A stretch of 64,000 bases of DNA from positions 19,103,501 to 19,167,500 of the forward strand of contig NC_088303.1 of NCBI RefSeq assembly GCF_032854445.1, written 5' to 3'. This DNA comes from Liolophura sinensis (Eukaryota > Mollusca > Polyplacophora > Chitonida > Chitonidae). The notes under the pieces were generated by a model. It had not been told where the DNA came from. It worked only from the letters and a program-made list of their open reading frames with translations, and searched no databases. Below, piece by piece: positions 35,601 to 44,129 of this stretch (within the stretch, counting starts at the first letter, position 1; each line of letters starts with the position of its first letter). A program made the position numbers and the translations under genes.

Positions 35601-38600
35601 GCTCAGTTGGTTAGCGCGCTAGCGCAGAGTAATGACCCAGGAGCCTCTCACCAATGCGGTCGCTGTGAGTTCAAGTCCAGCTCATGCTGGCTTCCTCTCC
35701 GGTCGTAAGTGTCTGCCAGCAACCTGCGGATGGTCCTGGGTTTCCCCCGGACTGTGCCCGGTTTCATCCCACCATAATGCTGGCCACCGTATAAGTGAAA
35801 TATTCTTGAGTACGGCGTAAAACACCAATCAAATAAATAAATAAATAAATTTTACAATGATATTCAAATAATGCAACTTTACACAAGGCGATGCAATAGT
35901 TTTGAGATAAAGACGTCAGGTACAGGCTGGATGCCCCGTCCTTGTTTTTACTCTATGTGTCCCGGGTGACTGACATGCGTTCAGTTTGTTAGTGAAAACT
36001 CCACTTAGTACTGAAAGGAATGAGCTCAGTTTTTGGTGCAACAGTACAACGCATGCTAACACCGAGATCGTTGAAGATCGCCTGTCTTCCAAGAACATGG
36101 TTTGCCAATGTGTACGCCAGACACAGAACAGTTCTTCGGTGGCTTGGAAAGGTCGGTGGTATGTTCTGGCCATTACCGTTTCCTCCATGCCTTGTAACAA
36201 AGGAAGAAATCTTATCGAGGCATTGAACAAAAAACAAACGAGGAAACCTATCCCTGCTTTGAATTTAAAGTAGCTTTGAAAACTTTGATTTGTCCAACAT
36301 GTATCTCTGTGGTACGGCTTACCCAATTGTAGTTCGGTCATATTTAGACTACTGCCGTAATAAAGCATTACACACTATGCTACCGCAGCTGTCGTTCATT
36401 GGGACACTTCAGAGAGAAATACGTTTGAATCACCTGGTCTGTACAACATTTTTGTCACCTTGACATGAGTTTTCATTTCTTACTTCAAATGAGATGACCA
36501 ATATATTTTTCAGGAGGTCGTATTGATCATGGTCACCATGCCAACTTGGCGAAGAGAGCTTTAACTGACACCCTAGCCTTCGATGAAGCCGTTGAAGTCG
36601 CAAAATCAATGACCAACCAATCAGATACACTTATTGTCGTGACCGCCGACCACTCTCATACTATGGTTATATCCGGCTACGCAAGTAAAGGCAATCCTAT
36701 TCTCGGTAAGTCTACAGATGCCATGTGTGAGAATACCGTCGTGTTTGATGACTTGCTAACCATTATTGAAATTTACCTCTAGCTAAGCTTAACAATTATG
36801 CTGTAGTATGTTATATCACCTGACGAGAAGCCAACACCTCACAAAATAAAGAACAAAATGTTCAAGTTTTGTGATGGAATTTAAAATGGCCAACGATTTT
36901 GGTCAGTACAACTAAATGACTGGGTCCCACACGGGTTCACCGAACACCGACCGAAAATGAGACGAGTGTGAACAGACCACCAGGCAGCCCCTTAGTCCAA
37001 GGTGGCTATTTCAACTCTGGTTGTGTTGAGCTGGGGGAGGTTTATAGCCACATGCGTGTCATCTGTGACTCTTGTGTCTTAGCTCTCCAGCACAGTATAT
37101 TCCAATGGTAATGGCACACCAGCCACGAAATCACGATACGGTCATCGCTGAAGCAGTACCCATTTTAACTTCACCACAGTTATGGGGCTTGACAAAGTTG
37201 TCGTTCTTGGATGACACATGTATGCGTGTCAGACCTGATAAGACCTGATGACCGATTTGTTTTTTAAACGGTTTGCTTTGAAGTGAATTTGGGTCTGGCG
37301 TGCCATTACCGAGTGAGATATACTCGGTAATTCAACGACTGCATCTAGGACATTTTTCAATGAATCTATGAATATCATTGCTAGTCATGGGGAGACAAAT
37401 ATATGACAATTATATGCGGGCACAAACCAATGACTTTTCACTGGCCACTGTTCTGTGTATGTCCTTCCGCACACGTGCTAACCACAGATTGAATGAAAAC
37501 CGCGCTGTTCAGTGAAAGAAAGTACCCGGATAGAGAGAGTGGGGCTTACTCGGAATGACTAAGTGAAAGAGAAGATAACTCTCAGTGATTAAAAACTCTA
37601 AAACGTACACCGTTGGAAAAGACGTATCTAAATGAAAAAGGGTTATCAATTATTGTTAACACATAATATTTTGACTCTGGATAAGTACTGTTAATTTTAT
37701 TCTGTCTTCGTTTCAGATTTCTTCCCCATTTATCTAACATCTATATTTCCATACATAAAATAAATAGATTGATGTGAAATCGTAAACTAGTGAGAGAAGT
37801 CAAAAGAAACTTACATTTCTGATTTATGAGTTTGGTCACATCGATTCTGTATTTTAGTGATGGCTTATCTCGTGTTCTATATGATACCCTAGACCAGTGA
37901 CTCTCATCGTATGCAGCTGTTTGACCCTCGTTTAGCTATTTTATATATTTGTTTACAAATATATCACGCACGCCTTGTTATTGTTTTCTCAGGCCTGGTG
38001 GACCGACAAAATGTTGCGCCAGCCATAGATGGTCTTCCTTATACCACGCTGCTTTACGGTAACGGTCCGGGTTATTCCATCACAAACTCCACCCGGCGAA
38101 ACCTTACCGGAATTGACACGTGTAAGTTTCTTATTTATACCTATTTAAGGTCAATGTGGGAATAATATCCACGTCCTTGCATCATCACTCGAACACCAAG
38201 TATCTTTTTTATATGCTGCTTTCATCGTCCTATTATAGGTTTTCTTTGTTTTATTGGCTAATCCATTGACATGAGATGTGACACACAAAAAAGCATTAAA
38301 CTTAGCTACATGTATTAAGAACAAGGCGAAGACTTATCTTTAACCATAAAGGAGGGCCTAGTAAATTGTACCTGCTGACACAGTACTTGGTCATTTTCAC
38401 TTCAGTCAATGATTTAATATAACTTTTTTTTTCAATTTTAAGTGAATAAAAGAAACACCGTGAACAAAAATCTACAAATGAAATACACCACTTGTTTTAC
38501 GAGTTTCAAATATTTCAAAACGATATGGATACGAACCAGTAGGAAATTTTATCTGTGGGCATGTATATGAGACCCGGCCGTGTTCTTGAAAACAAGTTAA

Positions 38601-39332
38601 CGTCTTCATTCAAAGGAGCAATTTGTTTAGGAAAAAGGCTGAAAAACTACGTACCGCTACCAAAATTATGAGATAATTCGCTGCACCACCTTCAGTGAAG
38701 ATTATGTATCTGGTTAATGTTACTTGCAAAACTCTGAAAATGACACGCATTCATTCGTTTGACTATTGCATGCTTAATTCTTGTTAAGGGCCTTACATGT
38801 GTCTGTTGCAGGCCTAATTCTTAAGGGCCTTGCATACTGTCTGTTGCAGGCCTAATTCTTGTTAAGGCCCTTACATGTTGTCTGTTGCATGTCTAATTCT
38901 TGTTAAGGGCCTTACATGCTGTCTGTTGCAGTCGGGAATTCCTTTCGACAAGAGACGGCTGTTCCTATGGACTCGGAGACTCACTCGGCTGAGGATGTGG
39001 CAGTGTATGCCCGGGGGCCTATGTCACACCTGTTCACCGGGGTACACGAACAGAACATTATCGCCACCGCTATGGCATATGCTTCGTGTGTCGGAGCCGA
39101 CAAACGCCACTGTGAAAGTAGATTAACCGAGACATCAGCATCGCCTACCGTGCCGTTTCGAACGCCTAACGCCCCATCCTCTTCTCTGGATGAATCAGAG
39201 ACAACTACGGACACAAATCTCTTCAGCACAATAAAAGTTTTGGAAGGCTATCCAGCCAGCGCTGCTCCTTCATTACAATTCATGCCCGTTTGGACACTAC
39301 TCTTAACGAGTTGCTTAGTTTATAATTTGTAA
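20626..39332 (+). CDS. ALPL: Alkaline phosphatase, secreted/GPI-anchored (10 coding exons)
   Basis: Hydrolyses phosphomonoesters at the outer cell surface at alkaline pH. Coding exons: 20626-20686, 26313-26533, 28696-28873, 29535-29710, 30375-30485, 32284-32386, 34982-35113, 36514-36705, 37993-38121, 38932-39332. They sum to 1704 nt, an exact 567-residue frame, and all nine introns are GT-AG. Residues 1-18 form a signal peptide. Asp55 lies in FVGDGMG, the nucleophile Ser105 in PDSAATAT, Arg164 and His167 in TTTRVTHAT, Glu327, Asp332 and His336 in [11 protein letters not shown], Asp373/His374 in TADHSH and His473 in GVHEQN, so the two-zinc, one-magnesium site is complete. The last ~15 residues are hydrophobic after a Ser/Thr/Pro-rich stretch, as in GPI-anchored members. 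Length fits the 520-570 residues usual for animal enzymes. The residue two before the catalytic Asp-Ser pair is Thr, where the family signature has Ile or Val. Residue roles are from the known family; boundaries are read from the sequence. Confidence 0.94.
21385..21580. repeat. Minisatellite, ~21-base unit
   Basis: About nine degenerate units of the form ccaactttagtcaagtcgta. No coding signal. Confidence 0.8.
22915..23235. repeat. Degenerate ~15-base minisatellite
   Basis: Units resembling gaggtactcttatca recur through the interval (gaggtaccactatca, gaggtactcttgtca, gaggtacccttacca). Confidence 0.75.
23785..24120. repeat. G/T-rich tract with poly-G runs
   Basis: GT-rich ~60-base units carry repeated gtgtgtgttggtggtg blocks and several runs of 8-13 G. 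The opposite strand reads as Pro/Thr/His-rich frames of 160-170 codons, which are artefacts of composition. The tract has G-quadruplex potential on the + strand. Confidence 0.85.
25550..25653. mobile_element. Small fold-back (MITE-like) element
   Basis: Begins AGAGTAAAACC and ends GGTTTTACTCT, an 11-base inverted repeat around ~80 bases that also hold gccttttgtcagttt. A decayed relative lies at about 32405-32490 (gcctcttgtcagttt), and part may also be recognisable near 16110-16180. Non-autonomous; no frame inside. Confidence 0.55.
26313..26533 (+). CDS. ALPL: Alkaline phosphatase exon 2
   Basis: Encodes residues 21-94: a helix ([14 protein letters not shown]), then the [15 protein letters not shown] strand with the metal-binding Asp55, then [13 protein letters not shown]. 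Acceptor tttctttcacag; donor AAG|GTGAGA; phase 0 at the end. Confidence 0.95.
26534..28695 (+). other. Phosphatase intron 2
   Basis: Holds a tRNA-headed SINE (27141-27468). A 145-codon frame on the - strand (27136-26699) has no recognised motif and is within chance length. Otherwise nothing seen. Confidence 0.7.
27141..27468 (+). mobile_element. tRNA-headed SINE, family 3
   Basis: The head (ggtggcgtagtgatcagag, then gatccggattcaatcc) resembles pol III A and B boxes. The body includes catggcattccagtgaggca. A diverged relative at 13622-13885 shares the B-box phrase and the ggcgttccagttaggcagct stretch. Confidence 0.6.
28696..28873 (+). CDS. ALPL: Alkaline phosphatase exon 3 (catalytic serine)
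   Basis: Carries the nucleophile Ser105 in TPDSAATAT, which becomes the phosphoserine intermediate. Acceptor tcttgctacag; donor GAAG|GTAAGC; one base carries over. Confidence 0.96.
29535..29710 (+). CDS. ALPL: Alkaline phosphatase exon 4
   Basis: Encodes [20 protein letters not shown] and the following loop. Arg164 contacts phosphate in known structures and His167 is in the Mg-site loop. Acceptor tgcgctgtag, donor ATACAG|GTATAT. Confidence 0.96.
29780..29930 (+). mobile_element. SINE family 1, internally deleted copy (phosphatase intron 4)
   Basis: The head (ggggtctccgtgtccgagtg) runs into ctggccgccgacgtataagt, atattcttgagtacggcgta and an AAAT tail. The central part is missing. Confidence 0.8.
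30375..30485 (+). CDS. ALPL: Alkaline phosphatase exon 5
   Basis: 37 codons beginning [12 protein letters not shown], the conserved strand and glycine loop of the family. Acceptor cattatatag, donor ATACAG|GTATGT; phase 0 at both ends. Confidence 0.94.
31110..32095. repeat. 46-base minisatellite, ~21 copies (phosphatase intron 5)
   Basis: The unit begins cacagacaaccagctacaca and ends acacataaataccatgt. Copies are 85-100% alike by eye, with variant units (ccgcctac, cagcagcac) recurring. It fills most of intron 5. Confidence 0.93.
32284..32386 (+). CDS. ALPL: Alkaline phosphatase exon 6
   Basis: Encodes [20 protein letters not shown] and then a stretch ending VDYLLG, matching the family's WNR...VDYLLGLF segment. 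Acceptor ttgttttgcag, donor GTTAG|GTAAGT. Confidence 0.93.
32986..33211 (-). mobile_element. SINE family 1, near full-length (phosphatase intron 6)
   Basis: Reverse orientation: (TTTA)n, gattggtgttttaagccgta, ggccagcattatggtgggag, then ctgcgctagcgcgctaacca. Contains the tRNA-like head and conserved core. Confidence 0.88.
33293..33960 (-). mobile_element. SINE family 2, split by a nested insertion
   Basis: The 3' end (tgagtgcttggggtttaacg) is at 33297, and the rest resumes at about 33663 with ttttcagtcatatgacgacg. It runs to the tRNA-like head (accgctctaccaactgtgct). A ~325-base element lies between. Confidence 0.85.
33326..33650 (+). mobile_element. Short interspersed element D, copy 3 (nested in a SINE)
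   Basis: Shares tgaacagttgcaattaaagc, the ccttgcgattatcgac stretch and a gaatgtcggacttgacgc end with copies at 1796-2119, 18334-18600 and 34632-34901. It sits inside the SINE at 33293-33960, so it inserted later. Confidence 0.75.
33962..34580 (+). pseudogene. Decayed reverse transcriptase of a retroelement (Penelope-like?)
   Basis: The frame reads [10 protein letters not shown], shifts frame at a T run, then continues [30 protein letters not shown] (the YxDD catalytic box) and [14 protein letters not shown] to [15 protein letters not shown]. One in-frame TAA lies at 34189. The order of GxPxGTNxxP, YIDDL and a following (F/Y)LDL block is that of a reverse transcriptase often seen in invertebrate genomes, probably Penelope-like. 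Frameshifts and stops make it non-functional. It lies in phosphatase intron 6. Confidence 0.7.
34632..34901 (+). mobile_element. Short interspersed element D, copy 4
   Basis: Starts cgttggatatatgaacagtt and ends gtttcgacgcatag, the same two ends as the inverted copy at 1796-2119. Confidence 0.75.
34982..35113 (+). CDS. ALPL: Alkaline phosphatase exon 7
   Basis: Encodes [12 protein letters not shown] through [17 protein letters not shown] to GYFLMVEG. Glu327 (LMVEG) is the Mg-site glutamate of the family. Acceptor cttccatacag, donor GAAG|GTAAAA. Confidence 0.95.
35329..35491 (+). mobile_element. SINE family 1, 3' part (phosphatase intron 7)
   Basis: ggtctgtcagcaacctgctg through ggtttcctcccatc and ttgagtacggcgta to an AAAT tail. 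The head is missing. Confidence 0.85.
35589..35849 (+). mobile_element. SINE family 1, full-length reference copy
   Basis: Complete: a tRNA-like head (ggcctccgtggctcagttgg), B-box-like gtgagttcaagtccagct, core ctgcggatggtcctgggttt and ggtttcatcccaccataatg, then tgagtacggcgtaaaacacc and a (AAAT)n tail. Head, conserved core and tail fit the tRNA-derived SINEs known from molluscs. The exact Repbase name is not claimed. Confidence 0.92.
35850..36513 (+). other. Rest of phosphatase intron 7
   Basis: Open frames lie on both strands (35986-36273 +, 36368-35916 -), but none shows a known motif or splice context. A decayed mobile-element frame is possible. Confidence 0.5.
36514..36705 (+). CDS. ALPL: Alkaline phosphatase exon 8 (zinc site)
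   Basis: GGRIDHGHH gives the first zinc ligands (Asp332, His336) and TADHSH the second zinc site (Asp373, His374). Acceptor tatttttcag, donor CTCG|GTAAGT. Confidence 0.97.
36706..37992 (+). other. Phosphatase intron 8
   Basis: 1.3 kb in which I see no gene, RNA or clear repeat. Confidence 0.6.
37993..38121 (+). CDS. ALPL: Alkaline phosphatase exon 9
   Basis: Encodes [20 protein letters not shown] and then LYGNGPGY, the family motif after the zinc site. Acceptor ttgttttctcag, donor CACGT|GTAAGT; one base carries over. Confidence 0.94.
38765..38931 (+). repeat. Tandem ~41-base repeat duplicating a 3' splice site (phosphatase intron 9)
   Basis: Four units of the form cctaattcttgttaagggcc... 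each end in tgtctgttgcag or a variant. AG dinucleotides in the acceptor context end at 38811, 38849 and 38931; in the third unit AG has become AT. Only the last leads into the open frame. The two upstream acceptors would add a short peptide and then an in-frame TAA. Confidence 0.85.
38932..39332 (+). CDS. ALPL: Alkaline phosphatase exon 10 (C-terminus, GPI tail)
   Basis: Starts [20 protein letters not shown], then [14 protein letters not shown] and GVHEQN, whose His473 is a zinc ligand. A Ser/Thr/Pro-rich linker follows, then a hydrophobic end ([17 protein letters not shown]) and TAA at 39330. The tail fits a GPI-attachment signal. Its acceptor is the last of four tandem copies of an acceptor-bearing 41-base unit. 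Confidence 0.95.
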
Positions 39333-39389
39333 ATAGCTATTATTTTTCACAATATATAACTACATGTATATTTATCTTATAGTGCCATC

Positions 39390-39700
39390 ATTAAACATGT
39401 CAAATTTTACCACAATGCTGAATTATGCGATATTTACATTTCAAAATCACAAATATTTAAGAAGAATACGATCGGTAGTCTTATCTAGTGTTATCTAGTC
39501 GCATATCATTTATAATTTTAAAAAAAATTGTAAACTTTGTCTTCTTTAAATGTCTCTGCTGTTTGATTGGTAGGTTATCACCATACGTTAAATACTGTAT
39601 TCAACTCATAGGGTGTTATGACCGGAATCGGTTGATATCAGGTACCCACACTGATATGATCACAAAGGCCACGAAAGTGTAAACAATTTAGACAAATAAA
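39390..39700 (+). promoter_or_regulatory. Candidate poly(A) signals of the phosphatase gene
   Basis: ATTAAA at 39390-39395, 58 bases after the stop, and AATAAA at 39695-39700 are the nearest signals downstream of the last exon. Which is used cannot be told from sequence. Confidence 0.35.
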
Positions 39701-39734
39701 CACATTCATGGCGTTTCGAGTCCACTACACGTCA

Positions 39735-39870
39735 GGGCCCAGTTTCACAAAACGGCGTACGACATGGCGTATCATAAATTTGGCGTAGCATGTTTTGTAC
39801 CTCAATACTACTATACCATTGTCCTTTACGTGCGATTATCGTACATTTACCTCTTTGCGAAACTGGGCCC
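39735..39870. mobile_element. Fold-back (MITE-like) element, 136 bases
   Basis: Starts gggcccagtttcacaaa and ends tttgcgaaactgggccc, a 17-base inverted repeat with one mismatch. No frame inside. Confidence 0.75.
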
Positions 39871-40425
39871 AGCTAATAACGACAATGGTCGATATGTTAT
39901 GAGCAAAAAGGTTTACCCCTAGTTTATCCCTAGTTTCCATGCAAATTCTTGCTGACATCGTTACAAAGAGTGACATCATCTTTAGCATAGAGTTTTTAAA
40001 AAACGAGAACCTCGTGTCACCAGTATGCAATCCTTTTATAGTTGCATTCTTTCTGGATTGACCTCTGTGGATACTTGACTGTCTGAGTGTTCTCGGTAAG
40101 CAGGACATTTTGTGTTTATTTTACTGACGTCTATGCCAATGCCATATCATTGTTGTCATAGGAGTGAGATTTTATGAATATATCATAAAAACCTGGTGCA
40201 GACCACCACGTCTTGCGATGTACCTTATCTTTGGAAGTTGTGCGAGAAGCATTTTTCGATACCTACCTACCTACCTCAATACCAAAGGGCTAGTATTCTG
40301 GCTGAGGCGATCCAATTTTGACACGAATGATACAGGTTTTCCTGGGGCACAATATTTTGATTTCGAAAAAATTTTCTTAATTTTGATATATTTATTCATT
40401 TCATCTGTTTAAGGCTATACTAGGT

Positions 40426-40495
40426 CCTCTGTGACCGAGTGATTAGCGTGTTAGTGCAGGGAAATGACTCTGGAGGCCCTCACCAATGCGGTCGG
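40426..40495 (+). mobile_element. SINE family 1, head fragment
   Basis: cctctgtgaccgagtgatta through ctcaccaatgcggtcg; body absent. Confidence 0.7.
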
Positions 40496-41044
40496 TCTTA
40501 AAAGAAAAGACAATAAACAATATAATCTGATTTAACTATGTATAGGTTTAAAAAGAGACCTATTCGGTGCCATATAGCTTGGTAACTATATAAATCAACC
40601 TCTAATAAGGAATTCTTACGACGGCATGAGATACACCATGTTACAGCAACCGGAATTACAATGTTGCGTCACTCATGCCCCGCGTATATACGGTTAAAGG
40701 TCAAAATGGGGTTCAGGTGACCCAAACGGAAACACGCGTTTAGACGTTATAAATAACTGACGCCTAACGGGATTTAACTGAAAACATGGCGGTGCTTTGG
40801 ATTGTCCCAATGTGCGTGAATTTGGTTACGTTGAACTCAATTGTGTAACATCACAAAAGTAAAAAGTTATGCTGTAAACACTTCCTGTGAGATAATTTAT
40901 CGATGCATATGTAAATCTTGCCTAATATTATCTTTTCTTCTATATGAATGCTAGACTTCACAAACGATCCGAGTGGTACCGTCGATCGTTCACCGTCACC
41001 AAAGCCCCAAGGACAGTGAATGTGGGGAAAATCTATTTGCACTG

Positions 41045-41118
41045 TTCATAGGCGGGATTTGAACCTGCACCTGGTGTGTCTGCGGTTGTACCTTACTTTT
41101 TGAGCCCTATACCCTACT
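41045..41118 (-). pseudogene. tRNA-like remnant
   Basis: On the - strand, ggtgcaggttcaaatcccgc resembles a T-arm (B box) and gggtatagggctcaaa an acceptor/D-arm start. The anticodon arm does not fold convincingly. It may be a SINE head. Confidence 0.3.
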
Positions 41119-41989
41119 ACATCTGTTAATAATAATCCACAATTTGTATTGATATTGGGTGTAAAAACTGACAGAAAAGAAACACCGTGTAAATATAATA
41201 ATTCGTCTCACAGTGTTTATGACAAGAACAAGCACAAACAATGGTGTGAATGGACGATGGTACCGAAGACCGTAACATTAGTACCTGGATTAAAGGAGCT
41301 GCCTTCATCGAGATGGCCAGTGGGGTATTTTATGCTGTCATCTTGCTGTTACTGCTAATATGTTGTCTCCTAAAATCCATATGTGTTAAATTTTGAAATG
41401 CACAACCTCGCATTTAATTAGGTGATTTAGCGAATCCTTGGAAATAGGGAGACTTATTTTCTTACTTTTAGTTGTAGATTTCAAATGCTCTACAGCAAGC
41501 TAAAAGCAGGATACAGCAATGTGAAGTGGGACCAATATGCTTGTGTACGTTAAAGGGTTTGTAAACGAGTGTAAATGCTAAGATTACAAAAGTGCTCCAT
41601 ATGGCCGTAGACTTCATTCTACTTTGATCTGGAAACCCAAAAGGGAGACCCCAGCTGGTTTTTAACCTGGGCTGATTATTGTTAACGCCTTACTCACGGT
41701 TTTTTCACTTACCTGTAGGCCTACAGAGCCTGCCAAAACGGAGCCAAAAGCGTTGTCGCCCAGTTTTGTCACCAAATCCGCACATGCTGTGAGAACTGGG
41801 AAATCTACAAATTTCCCAATTACAAGAAGTTTTGAAGCCGCTCCTCGTGCACTATTAGCACCATTTACCACTTAAGCATGACACGCTCTCATTTTACATA
41901 TCTTGTCTTCCCCAAGAAGTACTTCAACAGAAGATTAATCGATATTCTCCTTTATTTTAATTTTGAACCACACGCTCCTTCATTTGATA

Positions 41990-42113
41990 CATCGTATGTG
42001 GGAAGGTCTGTCAGCAACCTGTGGACTGTCTTGGGTCTACCCCGGGCTCTGCCTGGTGTCCTCCCACCATAATGCTGGCCGCCCTCGTATAAGTGAAATA
42101 TTCTTGAGTAGGG
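41990..42113 (+). mobile_element. SINE family 1, 3' part
   Basis: gggaaggtctgtcagcaacc through ctcccaccataatgctggcc to attcttgagta; no head. Confidence 0.85.
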
Positions 42114-42280
42114 TTCCTGACAGAGTTGTATTATCGGATTGAAAACATTAAATAACTTTATTTTATGAATGGATCCAAAAGTACGGATGATCAATTTTGT
42201 TATCCTATATTTCAACTACAACCTCAAACATAGTTTGCGTCATGTTAGTAACTCTTTGCCATCAGTTTAAAAAGAACTCT

Positions 42281-42442
42281 TGCTGTGAGTTCAAGTCCAG
42301 CCCAGGCTGGCTTCCTCTTCGGCCGTACGTGGGAAGGTCTTTCAGCAACCTGCGGATGGTAGTGGGTTTCCATGGGATCTGCCCAGTTTCCTCCCACCAT
42401 AATGCTGGCCGCCGTCGTATAAGTGAAATAATAAATAAATAC
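42281..42442 (+). mobile_element. SINE family 1, partial copy
   Basis: tgtgagttcaagtccagccc through ctcccaccataatgctggcc and an AAAT tail. Confidence 0.85.
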
Positions 42443-43471
42443 ACAGGAACTCCCTTTTCCGAATCCTGCGGTAGTTCATGCGCCACCTTAACATTAGAAA
42501 TAGATAAATTAGTCGATCTGAATCGGCCACGGCTTTTAAGTGTCAGGAGGTGTGTTAGGTATCAGTCGAAAGTTGCTGGTTTTACTCCGAGCACTCCGGT
42601 TTCATCCACCCAAAAAATATGACCGTTGTCATAGAATTGAAAAATTCTTATAAATGTAGATTGCAAAAAATATTCATAATTAATGAGTCTTTCTTAAATA
42701 TTTCAAGGATCCGTCCTCTCGTAAGTTAAACTGTCACATATTTCGGTTATCACAGTTTTACTTGAGTTCCGCATTGCCAAACACGTATGACTTATGTAGA
42801 GCTAAGGTCAAACAGAATGACTCAGCAGAATCCCTGAGGTGGTTATGAAGCTTCCCTTGTTAAGGGAAAACTTTGGACTCCAGTGAATCTGGGAGTCAAA
42901 GGGAGACTCCATCCCCAAACTGTATGTTGTCAGTCAGCCCAGATTCCTTTAGAAAGCTGTCCCTACAAAAAACATAAGAACCAGTGTTAATTTTTTGATA
43001 TGCTGACGGTAACACTGCTACATGTATGTGCAATTTTGTATCAACCACGAGAAATGATGCTCCAGCTAACGAAGATTTCAAAAAATAATACAAATATGCA
43101 AATATACACAATGTTTTTAACGTCTTTATAAAAAGAACGAGGATAAAAACAGTTTTTATTTCAGTTTAGAGGTGCATGGAATATTTTTGACAAATATTCC
43201 CTTTAATGCTCATGCCTACACTATTATGTCCATTAACAATTTAAAACAGTTTTCAATGACCTTTCTCTTGATGATTGCTTCATTTTATGGGATTTTTCCC
43301 CCTTTTTATAACACTCAAGCCTAGTGTATCATATCACTAACTTCTATTTGAAATTTGGCGATGGTTTTGCACAGTATCAAACACACAACACTGGACATGA
43401 TGAACATAGGCCCACATAATAGTATATTTATTAATAATGCATTTAATATATATATTATAGTTATAAAATAG

Positions 43472-43549
43472 GAGGAGCCTTCATTGAGCAAGTGAATCAA
43501 TGGCTTCTACTAGAAGACCCAGATAAGACTTTGACCCATCAGAACGAAG
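43472..43549 (+). CDS. Possible exon of an unrecognised + strand gene (a)
   Basis: Between an AG (ataaaatag) and a GT (gaag|gtacaa), one frame reads GAFIEQVNQWLLLEDPDKTL then THQNE without stops. Protein-like, but short and with poor splice context. It would converge on the RNA-ligase-like gene. Confidence 0.25.
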
Positions 43550-43691
43550 GTACAAATCCATCTCTCATTAGTTCAGATATCTCATGAAGTTGTGTGGTTT
43601 GTCAGGTACCTAGCTCAGGCCTGGTCTCCTCCAATCATTAAACTGACTTCTTTGTCAGAAATAAATAAAATAATAAATAAATATCATGAAG

Positions 43692-43785
43692 GTGGAAACC
43701 AAAAAGAGTCCAAGGGAAACTTTCAAGGACTGTCAGAAAAGGAAACCCCCATCCAAAGGTGCAGATGCACCAGCCACAGATACAG
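43692..43785 (+). CDS. Possible exon of an unrecognised + strand gene (b)
   Basis: After catgaag, one frame reads VETKKSPRETFKDCQKRKPP then SKGADAPATDT, ending at a good donor ACAG|GTAAAG. It could also begin at the ATG at 43686. The basic, Lys-rich content looks coding, but no family is recognised. Confidence 0.3.
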
Positions 43786-43990
43786 GTAAAGGAGAACAAA
43801 AAAATAGCACCCTAACACAATAATGAAATTTTCTCTACCATATAATCCTTGCTGTATAACTCAGGCCATTCCCTTTTTTTAAAAACTTTGAAACTACAAC
43901 AAAATGTTCCCCTGATGACATCACCATGTTTTCTAAAACTTAACAATGTTATGTTCAAATTAATATGAAAATAGGTGCATATGTAAAATT

Positions 43991-43996
43991 TTTATT
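43991..43996 (-). promoter_or_regulatory. Poly(A) signal of the RNA-ligase-like gene
   Basis: AATAAA on the - strand, 35 bases beyond the stop codon, in a T/A-rich context. Confidence 0.6.
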
Positions 43997-44030
43997 AAAA
44001 GAGCCTCAGTTTTGGTAAATTTAAACTAGC

Positions 44031-44129
44031 TTACCACGTAACGGGAAACTGATCAGCTATGTCAGCAGGTCCTAATTCCCCATTCTCCATTTTCCTCACC
44101 ACCCACTTGGTGAACCGCACTCCAAGTTC
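44031..44129 (-). CDS. RNA-ligase-like exon 12 (C-terminus)
   Basis: ELGVRFTKWVVRKMENGELG then PADIADQFPVTW and TAA at 44031. Acceptor gtatattgtag. Confidence 0.8.
   Translation of the reverse strand, partial: ELGVRFTKWVVRKMENGELGPADIADQFPVTW

Larger units (their letters stand above)
39333..43990. other. Intergenic region between the two convergent genes
   Basis: 4.7 kb holding a fold-back element, three SINE pieces, a tRNA-like remnant and two possible + strand exons. No confident gene. Confidence 0.7.

Noticed and set aside
35632-35820. 62-codon frame
   Set aside because: Lies wholly within a family 1 SINE.
35916-36368. 150-codon frame on the - strand in phosphatase intron 7
   Set aside because: Frames are open on both strands here and none shows a motif; possibly an old mobile-element piece but not callable.
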